From contig NC_026482.1 in the NCBI RefSeq assembly GCF_000328475.2, positions 1,178,001 through 1,242,000 of the forward strand: DNA of 64,000 bases, in the 5' to 3' direction. This stretch comes from Mycosarcoma maydis. Taxonomy: Eukaryota; Basidiomycota; Ustilaginomycetes; Ustilaginales. The notes beneath the pieces were generated by a model, which was given only the letters and a program-made list of their open reading frames with translations, did no database searches and was not told where the DNA came from. Positions 46,759 to 56,474 of the stretch are shown here, piece after piece; within the stretch, counting starts at the first letter, position 1, and each line of letters begins with the position of its first letter. Both the position numbers and the translations under genes were made by a program.

Positions 46759-47802
46759 CTAGGTGTTTGGGGCAGCATCTTGCGGATGCGGACCAGCGGA
46801 GCGCTCGTCCAGCTCGTGCCTCAGTCTTTCGATCTGGGCGGTTGCCTCGTCCAATTGCGCGGTCAGATCGCCCATTGCCTGATCCATGAGCAACTTTTCC
46901 AGAGTCCATTTTTCGATGTTGCTCGCTTCGTTGTGTTTCAGATCCTGAATGTACCTTACTGCGGCATGAATGATGGCGCCCTTGTTGGTGTTTTTGGCAT
47001 CGCAGCCGGGCACAATGTGAGACAGTTGGACGATGCCGTCGTTGATGGCTGATCGACGACGACGTTCGACTTCTTTGTGGTTGTCCTTTCGTTGACGGTC
47101 AAGTTCAGGACCCCGTGCGCGTTTCAGACTGCGCGACGGCGATGCGCCATTGGGAGGCGAGTCGTACTCGATTGATTCGTCGCCTGCATCGTTGTTGTAC
47201 GTTGTCGACGTCGGTTGTGATGCACCCAGTGAGCCCAGACTGGCGAGAGCTGCGGCAGTAGCAGTATCCGTGGCAGATTTCACCGCCGAATCTACGTCGA
47301 GTTGTTTAACATCTTCCTCGGATGATGGTGGTGCATCGGCGGAAGCTTTGGTTGGCGTGCCCAGACTCGTTCGGTCGTTTCCTGGAGTGCGCTTGAATCC
47401 AGCAGCGATGCTCGTCAACGCACTCGCTGCTTGACCCAATCCAGGCGGGAGGTTGGCACCTTGGGCAAACGATTCGCTCGATGTAGTGCCGTCAGCGGTG
47501 CGCGCTTCAGAAGCCCGTGCTGCGGCGACGATCGAGGCGAGTTGCTCTTGGTTGAGCTCAGCCAGGATGTTGGAGACATCGCGTTCAATGTGGTCGCGTC
47601 CAGCTGAGGGGGTTGATTCAAGAGCGGCGGCCGCGGCTACGACTGCAGCAGCAGGAGCAGCAGCAGGAGCAGAATCAGAAGCAGAAGCAGCCTCGGAGCG
47701 CGCCGAGCTCTGTGCTGGCTGATTCGTCACCGATGACACGTCAGTGATGTGCTCGTCAGTCGATGCTGTCTCTGTCGGCGCTGTATCTGTTGTCGCTGAC
47801 AT
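46759..47802 (-). CDS. bHLH transcription factor, Cbf1-like
   Basis: 347 residues. The first ~230 are Ala/Ser/Thr-rich and probably disordered. The basic region and helix-loop-helix occupy ~238-292 (RKDNHKEVERRRRSAINDGI, then LSHIVPG, NKGAIIHAAVRYIQDL). The E-box-reading triad is H242, E246 and R250. A coiled coil with heptad leucines follows (295-333: LEKLLMDQAMGDLTAQL, IERLRHEL). RKD-HKEVERRRR matches Cbf1, which binds CACGTG at centromeres and at methionine, sulfur and respiratory gene promoters in yeasts; USF-type relatives are the alternative. The ATG at 47802 is the first in frame. A GCCATC hexamer tandem lies 50-90 bp upstream in the leader. Confidence 0.85.
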   Translation of the reverse strand: MSATTDTAPTETASTDEHITDVSSVTNQPAQSSARSEAASASDSAPAAAPAAAVVAAAAALESTPSAGRDHIERDVSNILAELNQEQLASIVAAARASEARTADGTTSSESFAQGANLPPGLGQAASALTSIAAGFKRTPGNDRTSLGTPTKASADAPPSSEEDVKQLDVDSAVKSATDTATAAALASLGSLGASQPTSTTYNNDAGDESIEYDSPPNGASPSRSLKRARGPELDRQRKDNHKEVERRRRSAINDGIVQLSHIVPGCDAKNTNKGAIIHAAVRYIQDLKHNEASNIEKWTLEKLLMDQAMGDLTAQLDEATAQIERLRHELDERSAGPHPQDAAPNT

Positions 47803-47852
47803 GGTGGGCGCGTACGGATGAGGAATGTCGAGGAGCGTATACTCGCGTCGAC

Positions 47853-47894
47853 GATGGCGATGGCGATGGCGATGGCGATGGCGATGGCGATGGC
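47853..47894. repeat. Hexanucleotide tandem (GATGGC)x7
   Basis: Seven perfect GATGGC units. Read on the bHLH mRNA strand they are GCCATC, which adds no ATG, so the leader gains no upstream start from this tract. Confidence 0.94.
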
Positions 47895-48820
47895 GACAGG
47901 AAGCAACTGTTCGAGATGCTATGTACCGTGTGATGTTCTCAGTATCAGCTGCACGCTAGGTATCAGAATGTCGCCTCAGTGGTTTCGCACATGCAGAGCG
48001 CGATGATGTGAATGGTGATCAGCACTGTTTGGACGCGTCAAGTGGTGCTGTGCTGGGTTGATAATGACAACGGTGACGCTGACAGCGCCCAGCGACGTAT
48101 GGGCGAACGGGCGGACGCGCTGGATACGACCTCGTCGATGAGGACAAGGAGGATGGAGGACTGCAGGTGTTGGACTTGAGCAGGATATGCAGGTGGTGTC
48201 GGTCTCGCGTTTGCGTCGCGTAGAGCGGTGGCTGGATTGGCGAATATTCAGACCAGGTCACGGGATGATGGTTGGATGGCAACAGGTCACGTTTTTGTTT
48301 TTGGTGACCACCTCCACGCTCTCGGCTTGGCTACGTCTGCGTTGGAAAATGCGATCAGAAGCCCGATTTCTATCAAGCGCCGGGAACACGCAAAGGAAAC
48401 AGGGCGAGAAAGGTAGGAATTCGTTCGAGCGATTCGTGATTGTTCAGGAAAGCGATTCGTGAGATCGAACTAATTCACAGATTCACGATTTCACATTCTG
48501 TCTCGTACGGAAAGTCCAAAATACTCTTTACCATTGCAAGGTTTTGGCTGGCCTGAATACAATTTACGATTGGTGCGTTTCATTTCAATTTCTAATGAAT
48601 CCGCAAGTTGAAAAACTTTTTCCTTTTTTTGGTCTCGCTTCTTGCAATTCTGAGGTTGCAGGGCGCGACGTTTGCGTTTACAACGGTGTCCAGATTCGAG
48701 GCGTAAATTACGACAATTCATGATTTCGTTTCATGGCGACACGACAGAGCACAAGTCGTGAGTGCCTCGAGACTGGCCTTGCATGGACCTATGACCAGCC
48801 ACACAGCCCAGCCACACACA

Positions 48821-48822
48821 GA

Positions 48823-48862
<40 letters not shown>
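48821..48862. repeat. (GA)n microsatellite upstream of eIF5A
   Basis: About 42 bp of GA repeats with one interruption (gaggga), about 300 bp upstream of the eIF5A start codon, followed by an A-rich run. Confidence 0.94.
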
Positions 48863-48865
<3 letters not shown>

Positions 48866-49161
48866 AAAAAATGAAAGGGCAAAGCAGATCTTCTCGAACG
48901 ACACAAAGAGACAGACAGACTCAGAGACAGCCAAAGCCAAAGCCAATTTTTACTTGTCTGTCCATTCATCAGACACTCAGCCAGTCAAGTCAGCCCAGCA
49001 AAACCCAGCAAACCAAAGCACAGCGAATCAAACCCCAGTCGAGCCAGAGTCTCGTGAGGCAATTTCCAAGCAAGCAACTGGCCACGATCACGATCCCTGT
49101 TTTACTTTGTTGCTTCCTTCTCTCTACTACCACCTACCCACCTGTAGATCAATCAGTCAAA

Positions 49162-50388
49162 ATGGTACGTTGATCGGAACATCGGAACAGAGCATAGCAC
49201 ATCTGCCCGACGTCGTTATGCTACAGCGAGAGCAGGCCAACGCAAGAACTTGGTCTGTTGATTTCCAACTGCGGTCTTTTCGCCTATCAGCCGCAGCGGT
49301 GTTGCCTGCTACATAGCCACCTCGAACAACACGAAAGAGTTTGCTCATCGCTACTCCATCTCGGCCGACGCTTTCCACAAGCATAACGTGCAGATTGCAG
49401 ATTGTGGCGATGCTTTGTCGTTCTTGTTGTCCTAGCGTATCTACATTCCCGTCCGTTGACACTTTGCCCTCTGCTTATTTTTATATGGCTACAGTCCGCC
49501 TCCGACGACGAGCAGCACAACGCCACCTTCGAGACCGCCGATGCCGGTTCCTCGCTCACCTTCCCTATGCAGTGCTCTGCTCTGCGTAAGAACGGTCACG
49601 TCGTCATCAAGGGCCGTCCTTGCAAGGTAAGTTTTCTTTTCGATTTTCTTGTCGTTGAATTCTGTGCGGCAGGCGACTCCACTGCGAATCGACTCGATGC
49701 TTTTCCATCAACTTTGGACACGGAAGTGGTGCAGCGCGACGCGATGCGATCCGATTCTCCGACAGCCATCAACACGATTCGACAAGGGGCAACCGTGGCG
49801 GCAGGGTGATATATATCCTGGCGTTGCAAACACTCCTTGACGCTGTCAGCCAAGCCAGCGTCTTCGGATTGATCTCATCTCTGGTTTTGTCGACTCTGTC
49901 GCATGCCACGCACGCGCCTTGCGCCTTGCCCTGCTGCGTGTTGAAATATTGGCCCTCTGGGCGATGTGCTGCGCAGTTCGACTGACCTTGTCTGCCTTTT
50001 GCCATTTCTTGCTGTTCACTGTGCTCTGCACCAGATTGTCGACATGTCTACCTCCAAGACCGGCAAGCACGGTCACGCCAAGGTCCACCTTGTCGCCGTC
50101 GACATCTTCACCACCAAGAAGTACGAAGACATTTCGCCCTCGACGCACAACATGGACGTCCCCAACGTCCGACGTGAGGAGTACCAGCTGGTCAACATTG
50201 ACGACGGTTTCCTGAACCTGATGACCAACGACGGTGACACCAAGGACGACGTCCGTGTCCCCGACGGTGAGCTCGGCGACCAGATCCAGGCCGCCTTCGA
50301 CGATGGCAAGGATCTCATGGTCACCGTCGTCTCGGCCATGGGCGAGGAACACTGCCTCTCCTTCAAGGACGCTCCTCAGGGCAAGTAA
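49162..50388 (+). CDS. TIF51: Translation factor eIF5A (hypusine-containing)
   Basis: Three coding exons: 49162-49164, 49495-49626 and 50035-50388, giving 162 residues. The first coding exon is only the ATG, followed at once by donor GTACGT; the acceptor CTACAG restores [20 protein letters not shown], the normal eIF5A start. The second intron has donor GTAAGT and acceptor CCAG. The hypusination loop [12 protein letters not shown] places the modified lysine at K56. The C-terminal OB-fold block follows ([43 protein letters not shown]). eIF5A rescues ribosomes stalled on proline-rich and other difficult peptides and aids termination; it needs deoxyhypusine synthase and hydroxylase. Introns are 330 and 408 bp, long for this window. 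TIF51 follows yeast naming. Confidence 0.93.
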
Positions 50389-50901
50389 AAAATATTGCAC
50401 CATCCTCCTGCCAGGATGTGCCTCTCGCGGCTTCCGTGATCATGTCCTTGGCCTCTTCTTTGGATTCTCCCCTATGTTGAACCAAGTCTAGTGCAATCCT
50501 ACCTCACCTATTTGGCCTTGGCTTTGGCGCTAGTGAAAGACAAGACACATCAACGCCTACAGCCGTTTGGCTTCTGGTCGCACAGTTATCATCTCGTCAG
50601 CTCGCCAGGCGTGAACAATCTGAGTGAAATTTCGATCAGTGACTGGCATTTCAGTGAATGATTTCAGTGACTGCGAATTCAAAAGACCGACCAAGCGCGT
50701 CGTCGCTGAGAGACGGCGCGTTGAGACGTACAGTAGCTACAAGTCACGACGAGGCTGGCGAAAAAAAAGTTGGACAAGCATCGTGAGTGGTGAGTGGCAA
50801 GTGCATTCGTGGATAGTGGTGGCTGAGTCCATGTAGATGTGCGCGATGGGATCCCGCCCTTTGGCAGCTGCTTCTCGGGATGCATTGTGGTCGAGCCAGA
50901 G
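50389..50901. other. Convergent spacer between eIF5A and the second Zn2Cys6 gene
   Basis: About 0.5 kb without a supported gene. At 50630-50685 a degenerate element repeats TCAGTGA (gatcagtgac, ttcagtgaatg, ttcagtgactgcg), resembling a diverged relative of the heptamer family. Confidence 0.5.
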
Positions 50902-52409
50902 TCAGCCCGACCACTCGAGGTGCCCAGCAGCTGTATAGGCGTCGCTGGTACAACGAGCAGTTTGCCAACGCCGGAAGCCATGCGTCACGTCGTCCATGTC
51001 CATGTGCGCAAGCTTCATCTGACCTGCCGGCATGGACGGGTCAGCCAGATAGTCGTACTGGTGTTGTGAGCTGCTGCTCATCTCGGTATCCGACAGCATG
51101 GCAGGCGAAGCGCGCATGCCCACGCTCCCCGCCGTCCTGTCCAGCGTCGGCACCGGCGAGCACGTGTAGTTACTCCTCGGCGTCCTCCTCAGGCTGTACG
51201 ACGACTGCGGCGACTCACTACACTGCGCGACCGCGTAAGCCGACAACCAAGCTGTACGCACGCTACCCTCATCGTGCGCGCTGAAAAACGCTGCTCCCGC
51301 CCCAGTCCACATATTCTCTTGTGTAGCTGCCAATGCGCCGTGCACAGTAGTCCGCACCGCTTGTTCATCAGCGTACTTGTTCGAGTCCGCCGAGCTCAAT
51401 CGCGCCTCTGTGCGCATGATGCCTGCTGCCTCCATGTCAGAATTATACCAGCCTGGCTCCGAAAAACGCTCATCGTAACACGATCGAGCTTCAGCCGGCC
51501 AAGATGAGTACGATGTAGCGTCGATGCTCGACCTCTGTGCATACGTCTGTGCGCTCGACACGCTTCTTGCTGTAGCCGCGGCTGTCACCAAACCCTTGTT
51601 CGAGCCATTTGATCCGCTGCCTACATCCAACCCCGCGTTGGCGCTCACTGCGCCACTGCCGTATGCTTGGTGCGCGTGCGCCGCCATCATACCGACCCCA
51701 TCCGCGCTGCTCGCCGCATGAGGATGCACCTCGGGCAAACGAGGTGCCGTCGCCCCGAGTGAAATTCTGCCGCTGCTAGCGTCGCAACTTCCATACATCT
51801 CGCCCCTCACCGCTGACGCGCTTCGCGAACAGTTGAATGTGCCAGGCGCAAAATCATCGCTGTGCCAGTAAGGATGCATAGCCTGGATCCTGTGGTTACT
51901 GTGAGAGGCGTTACGAGCCGCTGCCCTTTCGGCGTCTTTTTGGAGCTGCCTCGCTCGTTTCTTTTTACGAAGCTGATCGTTCACTTCCCTTGGCACCTTG
52001 ACGTAGACGCAGTGTTTGCCAAGTCTTTCACAGCTATCGCATGGAAGACCCCCGGTACAGCGTATCTTCCTGTCGAGCCAACCAGACAAGAGGCCGGGGT
52101 GAGAGAGTATTGCCCAACACAAGTCAGTATCCGAGATCCGTGGCGACGCGTCAAGCGTCATGCGTCATGCGTACGCCTCGCTGAAACGCGCGCTGAGCGA
52201 GACATGTTTCAAGCAACTCACCTATGGCGACACCACTGGCAAGCCATCTCTTTGCGTCGTTTATTGCCGCCGCTAGAGCAAGACTGACTGCGCGACGTCG
52301 AGCATCCATCCACGCCTGCGTCCCCCGAGTGATGATCGTCGTGCCTTCGATCGTCCGAGTAGGTCAAAGCAAGCTGCCAAGCGCCCGACACCGACTGATA
52401 AGGCGCCAT
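50902..52409 (-). CDS. Second Zn2Cys6 transcription factor
   Basis: Two exons: 52222-52409 and 50902-52069, joined AG|G, giving 451 residues. The 152-bp intron (donor GTGAGT, acceptor GACAG) cuts the zinc cluster between its second and third cysteine. Splicing restores C57-x2-C60-x6-C67-x5-C73-x2-C76-x6-C83 (ACQWCRHRKIRC, CDSCERLGKHC), which strongly supports the model. A basic, possibly helical stretch (QLRKKKRARQLQKDAERAAARN) follows. The rest is Ser/Ala-rich without a recognised fungal_trans domain, so this is a short Zn2Cys6 protein. Its DNA targets are unknown. It is divergent from the AAGAB-like gene across a 4-kb gap, an unusually long regulatory space for this window. Confidence 0.85.
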
Positions 52410-52830
52410 AGCTGCTAGTCGCGACGATCGCTCGCTCGCTCACCCTTGACGTGCAAATGCAGAGAGATGGCGTAACTGTGTGACGAGACTGAAGCCTTTG
52501 CGTTGGCAGCAACCAAACTCGATACGGTTCGAACGGTTCCAGCACACAAGCGGATGGGTCGAGTATGTAGAATCACACTTGTGCCAGTCTTGAAGTGGTG
52601 GCAAAGTACGGTAGATGTCAACAGCGAAGAAAGTTTACGCGATGAGCATACGGAAGGGGACAAGAATGAGGATGGCGAGCAGGATAGAAACGGAGGTAGG
52701 ACAGAAACGTCTTCCGATATCTCCCATAGCGCTATATAACAGTGCTGCAGACAAAGGTCGTAAAACTGAAGGTCAGTTCTATGACACGAGGGCATGAGAG
52801 TGGAACTCTTTGGTGTGGCAGCGAGAGAAG

Positions 52831-52876
52831 CTGCAGTGGATGCAGCGGATGCAGCAGATGCAGCGCAAGCAGCTTT
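52831..52876. repeat. Degenerate GATGCAGC-type tandem repeat
   Basis: Repeats of ggatgcagc / agatgcagc in a 46-bp stretch, about 420-470 bp upstream of the second Zn2Cys6 gene. Confidence 0.75.
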
Positions 52877-54102
52877 GAGCTTTTGACTGCTCCACACCGA
52901 AATCCCTCAGGGCCAAGGAGGCGTGAGACACTGGGGGACCTCAGCCCCGTAAAATTTGTGAAACGTGACTAGAAGAAAGCTTGTGCGTTGGTAGAGCCAT
53001 CTGGCCATGATTTTGGAAGTGCAAGCATGCAGATAGCAACGGAGTCAAACTCGTCCGGCTGCGATAGGATACGATGAGGCTAGCATCGGACTGTCAACCG
53101 TCGAGGTTTGGGTGTGCTATCAGGTAGAGTCGGGTGCCGATTTAGCAACGTTAGGAAAAAAGCATCAAGACTTGGATACGGCGACTCTGCTGCTGCTTGA
53201 CGACTCACCCTTCACTGCAGTCACTGTCACGGGCTACCTGATGTGAAACCTGCGGACGATAAGCCGCCCAGCTGTTACCCTTTTTTCCGCTTCGAGACAA
53301 CGCAGTCGTGAGCACGGACGAGAAGCTGTCTCACCTCAAGCCTCTCGCTTTTCATGGCTCTTTCAGCTGCGAAAAATGTGGATGTGCTTACCAGCCAGCC
53401 AGAGTACCGGATCTGGAAGCGTGCAGTGTGCATCAGACACTCGATGTAGACAAATTCCCAAAGCCAGGAAAGCAACTGCAGCAACCACCAGAAATTCACT
53501 CGAGTGTGGGCGAACTACAGGAGGAGGAGAGCGGTTCTGCTAGCACACCTTATCCACGCTGACTTCAGGCGATACCACCCGGGATACCTGAGCGGTTGAC
53601 GACAACTTGAGGCTGCACTCGTCTGTGCTTCTTCAAGCGCTGTTTAGCTTTACGGTCGTTTGCTGCGCTACAATCGTGAATAGTTGCCATTCTCCATCAT
53701 CGGACCGTCGTTCACCGTCAAGCCAGCTGTGATATAGATCATTTCCGCCGAGCGAAAACTGGAGCGTCTCTCAGCTCTAGCCGCATTCTTGATTACAATT
53801 TCTAACTTGGGGTCCAATGCTTGCTTATGGGAGACTTTATCTGATGCTGTGAAGCCGTGCATAGGCTGTCGAGTCTCCAAACATCGACAACAACCGCAAG
53901 CGCCACAAAGCGCGTGACCTGTTCGAAGACGCCACCGACAAGGCAGCATTCCAGTCTCTGGATCGAGACGTGCTTTCCACCTGTGAAGGAGGCTGCTGAA
54001 TGCATTTCTGCTAGTGCTAGTCGCGATACAACCGTAGCATCGCTATTTGTATAAATAAATCAAACCGGTACGACCTGGGTGCCTGGTCGGCTGGCAGCTG
54101 TG

Positions 54103-54126
54103 TAGCTGCGTAGCTGCGTAGCTGCG
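54103..54126. repeat. Octanucleotide tandem (TAGCTGCG)x3
   Basis: Three perfect units of TAGCTGCG, flanked by related gctgtgtagctg and gctgcgcagc sequences that make the edges weakly palindromic. Confidence 0.88.
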
Positions 54127-54762
54127 CAGCAGTTTAGCTTAAAGACATCGAGATGCATCCGACAGTTGCAGTGTGCTCGGATGAGCACGAGGCTGTTGTT
54201 CCTCTTTTTTGCTTGGCGAGACTTAGCTGCAGATGCGTGGAGCATGAATCGAGACCCTTCTACACGTTCTATGGCCGCACTGACGAGGTGTAAACTTGAA
54301 GTCCTCGGCTACGGATGACGCTCGTTGTACTCACAAACCAAGCCTCGAGGCTGCTCGACTCGAGCAGAGCAGGGAGACCTCCTCCATAGGCAGAATTTGT
54401 CGTCTCTGTGCATACAGCAAGCATGTGCTACTTCTCTGTGCAGATCAGTGTCGCAGGGACTCGTCTGGCGGGGAAAATTGCCGCTCTAGTGCTTGGTGCA
54501 ACTGTGGTGCAACTGGATGGGCGGACAGACCGAGAAGCCAACGGGTGTGAAAGGAGCAGCTGGTCTTGCGCGCTCAACACAGTTTGGCTTTGGCTAGCCA
54601 ATCGTAAGTATTGTTGACAGACGGGATTCTCGCACTCACGACGGCTAGAGTATGTCCAGATTCGAGGTGTTTCATGGGTCATCTCTGCTTTCTGGCAGGG
54701 GCGACGCTGTCTCCCTTTCTGCAACCGACGTGTGCAAAGCCGTGATTCAAAGATCTGGCGCC

Positions 54763-54793
54763 AATCACGAATCACGAATCACGAATCACGAAT
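54763..54793. repeat. Tandem heptamer (AATCACG)x4
   Basis: Four perfect AATCACG units plus AAT: the CACGAAT member of the heptamer family, in the middle of the 4-kb gene-free region. Confidence 0.95.
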
Positions 54794-56167
54794 GCTTGTT
54801 CCGGCAAACGTCCCCGTCGGTTCACTTGACTACTTTGTACGGTCCGCCTAATGCCACCATCCCCTTCTTCCCACGGCCAGCCCAAGCGCCATTGCGACAT
54901 GGCTCGGACTCGCGAATCTTTCCAGCTGCATTTGCACGCAAGCTCTGTTGATCGAGAAAAGTTTTGCACCTCGAATCGTTCGTGATTGTTACCGAGCTGA
55001 CATTGAAATACGATACTCCGCCCCGTCATCTCGTGGTTTCCCAGACTGACTGGCTGAAAATTACATTTTGTGACTCACGACTGGTTTCTGTCGACTCCAC
55101 GGTCAGAGTATGGGCAGATGATAGACCTCGAAAAGCGGAATTTGATATTCGTGATTCACGGCGTGCAAGTATAATGTGTTACCAAGGAGAAAGACGGATG
55201 TCAAGAAAACCAGAGGTGCTTAGCCGAACCACCTCGTCCGCTCGTGGGGGTGAGACATCAAGCGATTCTGCATGTCGTGATTCGCACTTGTTTTCTGAGA
55301 TCTTAGACACATTTTTTCTGGCGCAACTTCGCAGGCTTCGTGTCCAATCCACGTCCCAACCCAATCCAGCCGTCTTGGCTATGTTGCTTAGCAACCTAGA
55401 CCTGTCCTGGACTCGGGACTAGTTCGGACCAGAATCTGAGCTGTCGCATGATACGTGCAACATGAGGTGGGAAGAGCTCAGATCAAATTCGACGCGCGCC
55501 AGAATCCAGTTGTGAGATAGTGTACGTGTCAGTGAGAGTTGGGTAGTTTGCTCGGCACTTCGGATAACTCGAGTCGACAGATCCTAGTCACTTCTGCATC
55601 CAAGAACATTCACAGCTGAATGGATACCTCCAGCAATTCTCCGGCCATTGTAGCTGCCTGTGAACAACACGTCGCAGCTCGCCCTAGGCACACGTAGAGA
55701 GTTTGATGCCTGACTGTATGGTTGTGTCAAGTTGCGAGTGTGACGCCAGCTTCATAATCGTGAATCTGACAGATACCGCGTCGTGTCATGTCGTGTCGCG
55801 TCGGGTCGTGTAATCGTTCGCCCGTCGGAGATCTTCAGTACCTCAGTACTTTGCACCGAGGATGCGAGCCGTTGCAGTGTTGGGATATGCCCGAGACACG
55901 GTCTGGTCCGACTGCAGTCGAAGCGCCTGCTTCGTGACGCTGACATGTGGTTGGGCGAATCTCAGATCCAACGGGACAAACTCCGTCAGAGCACAATTCG
56001 TGATTCACGCTCGCGTGGGTTTGCAACTCCTCCCAGCTTCTGGGCATGCATGAACTGCGTGATCTGTGCTCACGTGTCCACGGTCCACATTCAAGATTCG
56101 TGATTCACAAGTCGTGAGTCATCCAATCACACTGTTAAACTCATATCTGGTCCGTTGTTCATTCACA

Positions 56168-56198
56168 ATTCGTGATTCGTGATTCGTGATTCGTGATT
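56168..56198. repeat. Tandem heptamer (ATTCGTG)x4
   Basis: Four perfect ATTCGTG units plus ATT, the reverse-complement orientation of the array at 54763. It lies about 280 bp before the AAGAB-like start codon, preceded by attcacaattcgtg. Confidence 0.95.
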
Positions 56199-56474
56199 TT
56201 TTCAGTCGCAATTTCCGTCTCTTTTCTGCCTTCCACTTTCTTTTTTGGGGATTCATTCATAAATTGTCCTGCCACAGAGTCGTGAGTATTTATCGCCTCC
56301 GTGTCCATCTATAAAGAATTATGGGGTTCTAGATCGGCGTCATCGGCGTCTCATCGGGCTGCATGGACCCTTACGAATGGGAATGCAACACGCACCACTT
56401 TGAAGCTTTGTCTGCTATCATCGAGGCATCTGGCCAATTCCACAGCACACCATCTAACGACGCAGACCGTCAAG

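Larger units (their letters stand above)
47803..49161. other. Divergent intergenic region between the bHLH gene and eIF5A
   Basis: 1.36 kb without a supported gene. It contains the hexamer tandem (47853-47894), heptamer copies at 48430-48500 (gcgattcgtgattg, gcgattcgtgag, cagattcacgatttcac), the (GA)n tract (48821-48862) and a pyrimidine-rich leader just before the eIF5A start. Confidence 0.6.
52410..56474. other. Longest gene-free region of the window (4.1 kb), divergent
   Basis: No gene is supported. The open frames (for example a 152-codon frame at 54964-55422) show no domain and contain heptamer copies in their sequence. Repeats seen are a GATGCAGC-type tandem (52831-52876), an octamer TAGCTGCG tandem (54103-54126), heptamer arrays at 54763-54793 and 56168-56198, and single or paired copies near 55150, 56000 and 56092. 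A gene with several small exons or a noncoding RNA cannot be excluded. Confidence 0.5.

Noticed and set aside
54964..55422. 152-codon plus-strand frame in the 4-kb gene-free region
   Set aside because: No domain or good start context, and its translation includes heptamer-repeat sequence (DIRDSR), so it looks like chance opening of intergenic DNA.
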